DNA of 64,000 bases from Pseudoalteromonas haloplanktis ATCC 14393 (GCF_000238355.1 NZ_AHCA01000003.1:124001-188000), one strand, 5' to 3'; counted from the stretch's first letter, positions 36,182 to 44,101 are shown. Made by a program: numbers and translations. Notes: generated by a model from the letters alone, not told the origin.

Positions 36182-37785
36182 TACCATGCTGCTTTACGAT
36201 CACTTGCAAAGTCATCGCTGTGATCTGAGCGTAGGCTATTAGCGTTTTGTTGGGCTTTACTGGGTAGTGGGGTAAATTCAATCGCGCTGCCGTCCATTTC
36301 AGCGGCACGTATTAGCATAGCGATTGATACCGCGCTATCGCCGTGGCGCTTATTGCCATCACTACCAGTATTTTTACCTTTATCTACCTGAGCAATACCG
36401 TTTTTAAGTTTGATTTGGCCTAAGTCGTCTAGTACGTCCTGATCTTTTGGTAGCGTTATATTGTCTGTTTCAAAATAATCTTTTAGTTTTGGCATCCATT
36501 CGCGATACCAGGCTTGTGATAAATGCACGCTATCTACTAGTTCGGTGCCGTATTTAAGGCTTGCGGCTTCTGCTAAGTAGCCACCGTTACCTGTAGCATC
36601 AAATGCAAGGCCACGTAATTTTGGTAAACGGTCACAAATATAAAGCATAATCTGCTTTTGCTGCTCGTAGGTTACGTTGCGCAGCTCGACCATAAACGGC
36701 ACGGTTAGGCTGGTGTCTTGGTTTATTTCACCAATACTGAATACGGTTAAATCGCCTTTACGAGCAAAATCCTCACCAAAGGCATGAGTAAGATCAGAAT
36801 TTAACCCACTGAGTAAATCGTCTATATTTTGCTTACACCAAGTGGCTACGTCTTTTACGCGTTGCTCTTCGGTCCAGCTTTCAAAGTCGGTGGGCGCTTC
36901 ATAACGTAGTACTTTGCAGTCACCACTTAAAGCACGTTCACGCAGGCGGCGGCTTAAGTATTGGCCTGCGCCTTGGCTTGGTACGCAGTAAAGCTCTTCG
37001 TTAGCGGCATCTTGTGTGGGGTAAAAATCAACTTGATTGGCAAGCCATGCGTCTTCTTTTTCTTGCGTCCACGTTTGCCCACTCACTAAACAAATGCGTT
37101 TGTAAAGCCCGTGCTTAAGCGCTTTATCAATAGGAATATGATGCACGGAATACTTTTTAACACCGCGCCGAGCTTGGGTTATTAGAGTATTAAATAGGTT
37201 ATCTACCCCGTTATGGGTCGAAATTATACGTACTCGCCCGCCCCACATGGTAAGCGCCATCGCAGCTTTAAGTACTTCGTCTAGCTTGTCATGGAATGCG
37301 GCTTCATCTATTACTACGTTACCTTGGCGGCCGCGTAAATTACGCGGGTTTGAGCTTAGCGCTACTATTTTTTTACCCGTACTTGGGAATTTAATTTCAA
37401 AGGTGTTGATTGATCGCTTTGTGCCGTCTGGGTCTTTTTCTTCAAATATGCCCTCTTCCACTTCGCTCATAACCATGTTGAGCTTTTGCGCCCAAAATGC
37501 ACAAGCGTCTATAAACTCCTTAGCCATTTCTTTATCTGAGCCAAGGTAATAGGTGTTTTGCGCGTTTGCGGGTGCAGCTGCGCTTAGTACGTCGTCTAGC
37601 GCTTCGGCAAAGGTTAACCCAGTACGGCGAGACTTTTCGGCAATTTTTACTATTGCATCGTCTTCCATCCATGCTTTTTGATAGCCAAAAAGTATGTCTG
37701 TGCCCATGGCAACCGCTAAAGAACCTGCGACTCTGCTAAGCGGTAGTTCGTTAGTTTGGGTAATACTTTGCGCGGTGCTAGTCAT
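36181..37785 (-). CDS. Terminase large subunit (Mu gp28-like)
   Basis: 534 residues. It has ATPase features (FGYQKAWMEDDAIVKIAEKSRRTGLTFA near residues 34-60) and acidic Walker B-like VVIDEAAFHD. The C-terminal nuclease part includes LAFDATGNGGYLAE. It packages DNA and cuts at full head. Overlaps the small terminase gene by 8 bases. Confidence 0.95.
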   Translation of the reverse strand: MTSTAQSITQTNELPLSRVAGSLAVAMGTDILFGYQKAWMEDDAIVKIAEKSRRTGLTFAEALDDVLSAAAPANAQNTYYLGSDKEMAKEFIDACAFWAQKLNMVMSEVEEGIFEEKDPDGTKRSINTFEIKFPSTGKKIVALSSNPRNLRGRQGNVVIDEAAFHDKLDEVLKAAMALTMWGGRVRIISTHNGVDNLFNTLITQARRGVKKYSVHHIPIDKALKHGLYKRICLVSGQTWTQEKEDAWLANQVDFYPTQDAANEELYCVPSQGAGQYLSRRLRERALSGDCKVLRYEAPTDFESWTEEQRVKDVATWCKQNIDDLLSGLNSDLTHAFGEDFARKGDLTVFSIGEINQDTSLTVPFMVELRNVTYEQQKQIMLYICDRLPKLRGLAFDATGNGGYLAEAASLKYGTELVDSVHLSQAWYREWMPKLKDYFETDNITLPKDQDVLDDLGQIKLKNGIAQVDKGKNTGSDGNKRHGDSAVSIAMLIRAAEMDGSAIEFTPLPSKAQQNANSLRSDHSDDFASDRKAAW

Positions 37786-38374
37786 GCTTTAGCCCTAATA
37801 TGTCGCGTTTGAAAAATGCCAGCATGTCGTCTGCGGTTTGCGGTAAGTTTTCGTTTTTAACCTTTTGGTCTAGGTCTTTAGCGAGCTTTTCGGCATAGGC
37901 TTTTTCTATTTCTTGCTGGCGTTTATGGGCGGCCATGGCGGTTTGCTCTAGGCGCTGAGCTGCGAGCATGGCGTCTTTTATGGTGTCGATGTCTACCGCT
38001 GCATCTTCGTCGGGGTTCATCATTTGCTGCTGCATAGCGCGGAACAACTGAGAACGGCCCATTTCTAGAATAAGCTTGGTGGTATCGCCTGTGGGCTTAT
38101 CGCCAAGCTCGGCGGTAAGTGCTTTGGTTGACTCGCGTAAATCGCGTAGCTTTTGGCCTATGGCTTCGGTTTTTTGGGCATGGCGGCTTAAGCCACTGCG
38201 GCTAATAGTTGCACCCTCGTCTAAGCCTGACTCAATGATCAAGGTATTTACGGCATCAAGTATTTCGCCCTGGCTAAAGCGCTTATCGCGTAGCATTGAG
38301 TCGAGCTGCTTTTTAATGTCCTCGGGCAGTAAATCAACTTTGCTGGGTTGGCCTCTGCGGATTGACTCGCTCAT
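37778..38374 (-). CDS. Small terminase subunit (Mu gp27-like, DUF3486)
   Basis: 198 residues, DUF3486 pattern: N-terminal RRGQPSKVDLLPEDIKKQLD, an HTH-like region (SQGEILDAVN), LSRHAQKTEAIGQKL, and a helical C-terminus ending in a gp28-interacting tail. Recognises phage DNA for packaging. Confidence 0.9.
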   Translation of the reverse strand: MSESIRRGQPSKVDLLPEDIKKQLDSMLRDKRFSQGEILDAVNTLIIESGLDEGATISRSGLSRHAQKTEAIGQKLRDLRESTKALTAELGDKPTGDTTKLILEMGRSQLFRAMQQQMMNPDEDAAVDIDTIKDAMLAAQRLEQTAMAAHKRQQEIEKAYAEKLAKDLDQKVKNENLPQTADDMLAFFKRDILGLKHD

Positions 38375-38376
38375 AG

Positions 38377-38676
38377 TTAACCTCGTGGCCCTGGGCGTTT
38401 AATACCTGGAACAACACTTATGCCCTCAGCTACGTCTATGCCTGATTGCGTAATACGGGCAACCCAAGTGTTTTCTGTGAGTTTATCGAGTGTTATATAG
38501 CCGTTTTGCTCTAACCAATTGAGTAAGGTTTTAAGCTGATCACGACTGCAACCCAGTGCATAGCGCTGTAGTACATCGGCTAACATGCTGGTGTTAGCGC
38601 CAAAATCGGCGGATTCTTTTAGCGTTATTAATATGCTAATTCGTTGGTGTTCGGCTTGAACTTGTAATATTGCCAT
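38377..38676 (-). CDS. Mu gp26-like winged-helix protein
   Basis: 99 residues with a winged-helix-like fold (MLADVLQRYALGCSRDQLKTLLNWLEQNGYI) and C-terminal VVPGIKRPGPRG, the family hallmark. Position before gp27 as in Mu. Function unclear. Confidence 0.85.
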   Translation of the reverse strand: MAILQVQAEHQRISILITLKESADFGANTSMLADVLQRYALGCSRDQLKTLLNWLEQNGYITLDKLTENTWVARITQSGIDVAEGISVVPGIKRPGPRG

Positions 38677-38708
38677 GGTGGTTTTTCCTGTAGTAAATTA
38701 TTATTGGC

Positions 38709-39035
38709 TTAGCTATCGTTGCTACGTGTGCCTCTAAGTTCGTTTTCCATTAGTAGATCAGTGAGGCGTTTGAGGTCAGTTAGCTGAGGGTTTAGGCCGT
38801 CAATTTTGCCGCTGACTTCGATCAAACGTTTATCTAGTTCGTGTAAGTCTTCTGAGTTGGGCAAGTCTTCGATGGTTTTCTCTACAGCGCTTAAACGGCT
38901 TTCTAACGCTTTTGAAATATCTTCATGTGCTTTTTTAGTTACAAAGGTGCTGCGCAGCCAAGCCAATGCAGCGGCCCCAACTATGGCAATACCTACCGTT
39001 AAAATGGCTTTGTACCACTCTAAAATAAAGTCCAT
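38709..39035 (-). CDS. Mu gp25-like membrane protein (DUF2730)
   Basis: I start at ATG 39035 (MDFILEWYKAI), giving 108 residues with one N-terminal transmembrane helix (about 11-27) and a coiled coil; the longer frame from 39212 only overlaps the zinc-finger gene. DUF2730 proteins lie at this point in Mu-like lysis/packaging clusters and may be spanin- or holin-related. Confidence 0.75.
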   Translation of the reverse strand: MDFILEWYKAILTVGIAIVGAAALAWLRSTFVTKKAHEDISKALESRLSAVEKTIEDLPNSEDLHELDKRLIEVSGKIDGLNPQLTDLKRLTDLLMENELRGTRSNDS

Positions 39036-39036
39036 G

Positions 39037-39258
39037 CTAAGCCCTGTAATGCTGTTGTTGTATTTCGATGAGTGATTGGCACTCAACACAGGTGCTACAG
39101 TTTTTAACTGCTTTACGCCGTGCGGCTGGAATCTCAATACCACACTCTTGGCAATGCTCAAATGCTGCACCTGGTTTGTTTGTTTTTTCACGGTGTAGTG
39201 ATAGCGCGGCATCTAACAGGTGTTGTTCTATTTTTTGCGCATCGTCAAATTTGCTCAA
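39037..39258 (-). CDS. TraR/DksA-type zinc-finger protein (Mu gp24-like)
   Basis: 73 residues with CQECG and CSTCVECQ as a C4 zinc finger (about residues 36-60), as in TraR/DksA-like phage proteins that bind RNA polymerase's secondary channel or are of unknown role. Located between holin and DUF2730 as in relatives. Confidence 0.85.
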   Translation of the reverse strand: MSKFDDAQKIEQHLLDAALSLHREKTNKPGAAFEHCQECGIEIPAARRKAVKNCSTCVECQSLIEIQQQHYRA

Positions 39259-39701
39259 TTTGGTTTCCTTACTTTTTCAATGACGTTTTTAATGCTTTGC
39301 TTAACGCCTGGTGCGGCTTTCTCAACTGTGCGGCCAATGACATAACCTCCTATGCCTAGTTGCAATAAATCCCATGCTTGCTCTGATAGTCGAAAAGCTA
39401 ATAAACCGAATGAGTCAAAGCACACCAACACTAAAAACGTCAACATGGTGATAGGCCGCCAGTTACGTTGTAGCCGGCTTTCACCTTCAGCCTCTGAGGT
39501 AATGATTCGCGATTGCGCCTCTAGCACTTTGCCTTGTAGCTCTACAATTTTGCCCTCAAGCTCTAGTACTTGGCTTTGAGCTGTGTTCTCAATGCGCTTG
39601 AGTTCGTTGGTAATGGTTTGGCGCTCTTCGTCGCTGGTAAACAGATCATCAATTAAATTGGTGACAGGCTCGACCACGTTAAACCAATTTTTAATTGCCA
39701 T
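39255..39701 (-). CDS. Holin, 3-TM family
   Basis: The ATG at 39701 (MAIKNWFNVV) has GGAG at good spacing and gives 148 residues; an upstream start at 39740 would overlap the previous gene more. A coiled coil (about 28-70) leads to a transmembrane segment (NWRPITMLTFLVLVCFDSFG) and a second hydrophobic stretch (LLQLGIGGYVIGRTVEKA), the 3-TM phage/GTA holin pattern. It would permeabilise the inner membrane for the endolysin. Confidence 0.8.
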   Translation of the reverse strand: MAIKNWFNVVEPVTNLIDDLFTSDEERQTITNELKRIENTAQSQVLELEGKIVELQGKVLEAQSRIITSEAEGESRLQRNWRPITMLTFLVLVCFDSFGLLAFRLSEQAWDLLQLGIGGYVIGRTVEKAAPGVKQSIKNVIEKVRKPN

Positions 39702-39954
39702 TGGATTCTCCAAAACGTTGCTTAAGCGCTGCGCGGGCATTGTTGTAACTTTGCTGACCGTCTACGCGTAGCTGTATATCGATGGCTCTAACTGATTGCC
39801 AGCCTTTGTTAAAATGACTTTGCATAGTGCCGCATTGGCTGTGCAATGGGATTTTTCGCGGGTCGAATGGCATGTTGTGCATACGGGCATCAACTTCTAG
39901 CTTCATACGTTTCTCGCGGCCTTTTTGATATGACCAATGCCAATTCTTACCCAT
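39691..39954 (-). CDS. Small lysis-cluster protein (87 aa), unknown
   Basis: Basic, soluble, with CGTMQSHFNKGWQSV and no transmembrane segment. It lies between the endolysin and the holin, overlapping both by a few bases. Similar small proteins sit here in other Mu-like phages; role unknown. Confidence 0.6.
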   Translation of the reverse strand: MGKNWHWSYQKGREKRMKLEVDARMHNMPFDPRKIPLHSQCGTMQSHFNKGWQSVRAIDIQLRVDGQQSYNNARAALKQRFGESNGN

Positions 39955-40541
39955 TAGGCCACCTCATTTTGCTGAGTTACTGCAAACTCGGTTGCATGAG
40001 CTAAGCGGTTATACCAGCCCTCTAGGTTTGGCTTTTGCCTTGGATCATTCGCGCAAATACGGGCGTACTTACGGCCACGGTTTACGCTGAGCAATACGGT
40101 TAGGCTAAGTGCTGGGCGCTCTACGATAGCGGCTAGAGTTTTTGGCCCCATGCGGCCATCGGGTTTTGAGTTAACCAGGCGCTGAGTTAATTGGGTCATT
40201 GTGGGTGTGCCGTGCTGCACTGCACCATCCAAAAGCATAAAATCAACACCTTCGGGAACTTGCTCGCAGTACATCGCACGCCAATAGTCACGGTGATAAA
40301 GCCGTACAGCATGAGCTAGGGTTAGATTTTTAATATCAAGGTTTGGGTATGCGCGCTGGCTAATGCCGTACTTTGTAAGGCCGCCCCGGTCTGAGGCTAT
40401 GTTATTTAACCCGCCGTCACTGTGTAAACCGCCCTCTAAATACAAAATAGGTAATATGCACAGGGCAAATTTAAGGGAGTATGGGGCAAGCGCCGCTTGT
40501 ATTTCGGGCGATTGTTTAAAGTAGTTGAGAGTTGGGAGCAT
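39954..40541 (-). CDS. lys: Endolysin, glycoside hydrolase 108 family muramidase
   Basis: 195 residues. N-terminal YLEGGLHSDGGLNNIASDRGG carries the catalytic Glu of the EGG motif, followed by LTKYGIS and YHRDYWRAM, both typical of GH108. The C-terminal DGRMGPKTLAAI is the family peptidoglycan-binding-like part. No signal peptide beyond a mild N-terminal hydrophobic stretch, so it depends on the holin. First gene after the second proposed late promoter; a hairpin abuts its start codon. Confidence 0.9.
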   Translation of the reverse strand: MLPTLNYFKQSPEIQAALAPYSLKFALCILPILYLEGGLHSDGGLNNIASDRGGLTKYGISQRAYPNLDIKNLTLAHAVRLYHRDYWRAMYCEQVPEGVDFMLLDGAVQHGTPTMTQLTQRLVNSKPDGRMGPKTLAAIVERPALSLTVLLSVNRGRKYARICANDPRQKPNLEGWYNRLAHATEFAVTQQNEVA

Positions 40542-40568
40542 ACCGAAAAACCTTGTTGTTTTTCGGTA
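40541..40568 (-). promoter_or_regulatory. Hairpin abutting the endolysin start codon
   Basis: A perfect 11-bp inverted repeat (40541-40551 with 40558-40568, loop 6 bases). On the mRNA it reads TACCGAAAAAC-AACAAG-GTTTTTCGGTA, the last A being the first base of AUG. The only SD-like AAGG straddles loop and stem, so folding should block initiation. Confidence 0.6.
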
Positions 40569-40615
40569 TTGTGGTTAGTTAGCCTTGATTAATGGCCGTG
40601 CGGGGTTTCGGGAAA
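40563..40615 (-). promoter_or_regulatory. Proposed late promoter upstream of the endolysin
   Basis: Core element at 40593-40615 shared with the gene I promoter (one mismatch in 23 bp), with CACAAT exactly 19 bases downstream of it in the minus direction. Comparable to Mu Plys. The activator would be the Mor-family protein encoded at 43011-43436. Confidence 0.7.
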
Positions 40616-40617
40616 AT

Positions 40618-41259
40618 CTAATTAAATTGCTCTTTTTTCAACTTTAGGAAAAAAGCAGTTATAAAATTACTGAGTAATAACTTCAACTCATCTTCATTCC
40701 TCACCTCAGGTATTAGAGCATCTAAATCATCAATTATAGTTTCAACCTCGTCTTTAAACTCTTCGGATATTACTGTCGCAACTATACATCTGTCCCTCAA
40801 TGTGTTTGCCATACCAAGATAATAATTTCTGAAAAATTGTTCAGGATCAGAATTATTTTCTCTATACTTTGATGGCCCCGAGTTAACTAACTCTAAAGAG
40901 TGGTTAATTACATTTGGAAAAATAACCTCCCTCAACCAAAATAAATCATTAACAGAATCACGCTTGTTTTTTCTTGTTACTCTACGTGTATACCAAAAAG
41001 TGAAAAAAAAGCTCAAAATTGTAAAGAAAAAAGATGTATGCGGAATCCAATCCCACCAATTACTATCTTTTTTCTCTCCGGCAATATTTACTATATTTGT
41101 ATATGACTGCTCAGAGTTTAGCTTTTTTTCTAACTTATTTGGTTGAGGATTATATGTAGCAAGCTCGCTACCAGATAAACAATGTTCTGGTTTGCTAAAT
41201 TCCATAGAGTAACAATTAAAAGCTATTAAAATAAAAGTAAACAAAAAGCAGTTTTTCAT
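40618..41259 (-). CDS. Cargo membrane protein (signal peptide + TM + cytoplasmic domain), unknown
   Basis: 213 residues: a signal sequence (1 to about 18), a short exported part, a transmembrane helix (about 75-92, Phe-rich), a basic stop-transfer (RRVTRKNKR) and a helical cytoplasmic domain. No family recognised. Third gene of a tight operon: 1 base separates it from the STAS-like gene. The membrane location suggests an effector or sensor for the two upstream products; inferred. Confidence 0.6.
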   Translation of the reverse strand: MKNCFLFTFILIAFNCYSMEFSKPEHCLSGSELATYNPQPNKLEKKLNSEQSYTNIVNIAGEKKDSNWWDWIPHTSFFFTILSFFFTFWYTRRVTRKNKRDSVNDLFWLREVIFPNVINHSLELVNSGPSKYRENNSDPEQFFRNYYLGMANTLRDRCIVATVISEEFKDEVETIIDDLDALIPEVRNEDELKLLLSNFITAFFLKLKKEQFN

Positions 41260-41260
41260 T

Positions 41261-41566
41261 TTATATCAACCCTTTGCTAGTTGATAAGCCTCTCTTTATG
41301 GCACGAATACACTCATTTTTGCTGCTATCGTTTAATGAATCAAGGTCAATATGCTCCAAAGCTTGCGTAGAATTAGGGAATGATTTTATCTCTTCACCTA
41401 AAAGACCCAAAAAGTATGAACTGGTAACTAGTTGATCGCTTCTAAGTCTGAATATGTACTTGTCAGCTTTTTTCACATTAAATTTTTCTCTTGCTCTAGT
41501 ACCATTTTTTCTACCAGTGAGCAGATTAGAACTAAATTGAGTCAAATCTAAAATTAAATCATTCAT
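41261..41566 (-). CDS. STAS-like protein (DUF4325 type)
   Basis: 101 residues. The pattern GRKNGTRAREKF, then strand YIFRLRSDQL, then VTSSYFLGLLGEEI (about residues 47-60) matches the STAS-like DUF4325 family, which is often linked to GHKL ATPases, recalling SpoIIAA/SpoIIAB partner switching. Its start overlaps the ATPase stop by 8 bases. Confidence 0.65.
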   Translation of the reverse strand: MNDLILDLTQFSSNLLTGRKNGTRAREKFNVKKADKYIFRLRSDQLVTSSYFLGLLGEEIKSFPNSTQALEHIDLDSLNDSSKNECIRAIKRGLSTSKGLI

Positions 41567-42929
41567 TATTGCAATCCTTAATTGGTACTGTGCTTCCAGA
41601 TAAAGGGATTTGGATACTAATTATAGTACCCGGAAACCTCATTTTATTCATTGTTATGACATAATCTGAATCAGGAAGCCCTCTAAGACCTTCATTATTA
41701 AAAGGAAAAATAACTCTTTCACCATCACCATTTTTATCAAGTAAAGTTTCTGACTTGTATGTTCCGTCAAATTTTATAACAGTGCTCCCCGAAACCAAAA
41801 GCATATTTGAAAGAGAGTTTTTATCTGTTGGGCATCTTAACGCTAGGTAATCTCGATGAATTTCTTCAAAGGTTTCAATCAACTTAATAGTACCGTGCCC
41901 TCTTGTGTCTTTATCACTGAAGTTTTTTGAACTAATAGAGCCTTGAAGAGAAGCTACAGTTGTAAGTGCCTCTTTAGAAATTCCTTTTCCATGATGAAGA
42001 TCACAATACTCTCTCACAATTTCCTTAGAGTAATTTCCATCAGGTAGATCATTAAATGTATCAAAAATACTTTTACCTATATTGACAACTGTAAATTCTA
42101 ACATTTTATTCTTATGGTTATTATTAACATAGCCCCTAATATACCAATTTGGAGCTGTTAACCCACTGTGTTCTTCAATATTATCAATTATTTCCCCCAA
42201 ACAACCCTTCATCATATCCGACGCATCATCATTTAGACAAAGCCTATGATCTGCCAATGCTTCAGAAATATGCTCGATAAACCTGTTAGCGACCTTATTT
42301 TTATGGTCCGTAGCATCAGCTGTTGCTGATTCAACTAACTTACAACTGTCTTTAAAAACATGAATTTTACTTGTATCACTAGATACACCACCAACAACTT
42401 TAGCATCTAACTCTGACGCAATCCCCACTTCTGAAACAATGTCATTAATTAAAACTCTTTTATTTGGCAGCACACCTTTACATTTAAAATCAATTAGTTG
42501 ACCGCCACAGTCTTTAATTAAGGAAATTTCCTTCGCAAATAAACCAAGTAAAAACTCACTTGTTAGGCACGTTTTTCTAACACTTTTATGATTGACCTCG
42601 AACTTAGTGCCAGAACTCGCCAAAAGAGCTAAAGATGTAAATTTATCCAACGTTTCAAAAACCTTCTCTGTATTATCATATAACGAAAAGTTTTTTGGCA
42701 ATTTAATTATATTAGCATTTGAGAAAGGCAAAATTTTTGATCTGTGAACATTCCCATCGTAAAACTTCCTTAAGAGTTCTGAGTCACTGATGTCAACTTG
42801 TCTTAAACGTTTAGCCCTTTTTATATTCCCCACTTTTCTTAGTCTTTTTTTTCTCGACTTACTTTTTTTAATGTGCTTTTTTAATCTTTTGTACCTGTGA
42901 ACTTCATTGATCGCAGAAAACTTTTTCAT
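41559..42929 (-). CDS. GHKL/histidine-kinase-like ATPase with basic N-terminus
   Basis: I use the ATG at 42929 (AAGGA upstream) rather than TTG 42977; 456 residues. Residues 11-44 are Lys/Arg-rich (nucleic acid or membrane binding). Residues about 110-136 (LTSEFLLGLFAKEI) resemble the STAS motif of the partner protein. The ATPase core has the N box GEIIDNIEEHSG (245-256), G1 NIGKS (283-287) and G2 RGHGT (343-347). No phospho-acceptor His box was seen. Possibly a regulatory kinase or ATP sensor; the function is unknown. Confidence 0.7.
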   Translation of the reverse strand: MKKFSAINEVHRYKRLKKHIKKSKSRKKRLRKVGNIKRAKRLRQVDISDSELLRKFYDGNVHRSKILPFSNANIIKLPKNFSLYDNTEKVFETLDKFTSLALLASSGTKFEVNHKSVRKTCLTSEFLLGLFAKEISLIKDCGGQLIDFKCKGVLPNKRVLINDIVSEVGIASELDAKVVGGVSSDTSKIHVFKDSCKLVESATADATDHKNKVANRFIEHISEALADHRLCLNDDASDMMKGCLGEIIDNIEEHSGLTAPNWYIRGYVNNNHKNKMLEFTVVNIGKSIFDTFNDLPDGNYSKEIVREYCDLHHGKGISKEALTTVASLQGSISSKNFSDKDTRGHGTIKLIETFEEIHRDYLALRCPTDKNSLSNMLLVSGSTVIKFDGTYKSETLLDKNGDGERVIFPFNNEGLRGLPDSDYVITMNKMRFPGTIISIQIPLSGSTVPIKDCNNE

Positions 42930-43010
42930 CAGGAGTTCCTTGTCTATTTTCAACTCTATTTGGAGGCATCTAGCCAAAAAACAATAGTCAACTTACTATA
43001 TTAATTGCGG

Positions 43011-43436
43011 TCAAAACATACTTCTCTGCCTCCTTTGGATTTCAACCCTACGCTGTTGCTGAATAATTTCAGCAACACGCCTTTGCGTTAGCCCAAACTT
43101 AATAGCTAAGTTTTCCATGTTATAGCCGCTAAACTCTTGCCATATTTGAATATCACGCAGCGCTGCTTTTAAGCGTTGGTCAGTAGGAATATAAACATCG
43201 CGGCCACCAAAGTAATGGCCTATTGCCAAGGTAATTGCCTCACCTACGATGCGCGGATCATTAATTTTAGCTTTAGTTAATTCAGCCTCTATGAGTAAGG
43301 CTAATGATTGTAAGTTGCTAGGCCAGCGCTTGCGAACGGCTGCGGCATCATCTGGTGATAGCTTAGTAAGACAGTGTTGCAGCTCTTCAACACTACTACC
43401 AAATAGCTCTGTTTGCTGCTCTGTATGATTAGCCAT
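43011..43436 (-). CDS. mor: Mor-family transcriptional activator
   Basis: 141 residues from ATG 43436 (AAGGTG upstream). Mor/C family pattern: N-terminal dimer region, LALLIEAELTKAKI, AITLAIGHYFGGRDVYIPTDQ (about 67-87), and HTH NMENLAIKFGLTQRRVAEIIQQQ near the end. It activates middle/late transcription in Mu-like phages. No second C gene is visible, so it may serve both the middle and the two proposed late promoters. Confidence 0.9.
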   Translation of the reverse strand: MANHTEQQTELFGSSVEELQHCLTKLSPDDAAAVRKRWPSNLQSLALLIEAELTKAKINDPRIVGEAITLAIGHYFGGRDVYIPTDQRLKAALRDIQIWQEFSGYNMENLAIKFGLTQRRVAEIIQQQRRVEIQRRQRSMF

Positions 43437-43896
43437 TATTATCACCTTGTTGCTCTTTTAGTAATTCGCGCTTGTGCCATTTTTTAAGCGACTCTAGAAC
43501 CTGTATAGCTTGCTGCTGAGTTAAAAAATGGGTGTGGTAGCTGACGTTTGCCCCTACTTTTGCGCGATTTAGCATGCGGTTTACGTAGGCATCTAAGGCG
43601 GTTTCTGAGCCATCACGTACAAAACCCTGTTTGTGCATGTTGATCCAAATAGCGCGAAGTTTATTTATTTCGCCATGTTGCTTTGATGATGACTTTGGGC
43701 TTAAACGTCGTTTAGCCTTGGCTTTAAACCCTGCTTTTTTAAAGTGCTCTAACACTTGGTTTAACTCTGGCGAGCTCATTTGGCTGCACGAACGCTTGCC
43801 CGCTGAGCCAAAAAGTGCAGCGCGGTAGGTGTCGTCGTCTAGCCCTAGTTGGCTTTTAGCAATGTGAATTAGCTGTATTAGCTTTGCTTTAGTCAT
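43429..43896 (-). CDS. gemA: GemA-like protein (Mu gp16, DUF1018)
   Basis: 155 residues, beginning KAKLIQLIHIAKSQLGLDDDTYR, with KRSCSQMSSPELNQVLEHFKKAGF and the WINMHKQGFVRD segment typical of GemA/DUF1018. It modulates host gene expression and supercoiling in Mu. Overlaps the Mor frame and the upstream small gene by 8 bases. Confidence 0.9.
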   Translation of the reverse strand: MTKAKLIQLIHIAKSQLGLDDDTYRAALFGSAGKRSCSQMSSPELNQVLEHFKKAGFKAKAKRRLSPKSSSKQHGEINKLRAIWINMHKQGFVRDGSETALDAYVNRMLNRAKVGANVSYHTHFLTQQQAIQVLESLKKWHKRELLKEQQGDNNG

Positions 43897-44080
43897 TATT
43901 TTTAAACTCTTCTAGCTGCTCGCGTAGGCTTAAATAGCTTTGACAAATGTCTGCGCCTTCTTGCTGTGTAAACACGCTGCTATCTATTGCAAAGGTATGC
44001 GATAACTCTAAAAACTTAACCAATGCGGCCAGCTCTTTGAGTTGTAGGCTTGGCGTTACTTGTGTATTTGGGGTAGTCAT
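43889..44080 (-). CDS. Small early prophage protein (63 aa)
   Basis: Soluble helical product (LQLKELAALVKFLELSH...); the start has AGGAGG. Coupled to gemA by an 8-base overlap. Unknown function. Confidence 0.6.
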   Translation of the reverse strand: MTTPNTQVTPSLQLKELAALVKFLELSHTFAIDSSVFTQQEGADICQSYLSLREQLEEFKNND

Positions 44081-44101
44081 AAAACCTCCTATGTTTGCTG
44101 T

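Noticed and set aside
39110-39140. Possible third late-promoter core (GCCGTGCGGCTGGAATC)
   Set aside because: Only about half of the core matches and it lies inside the zinc-finger gene.
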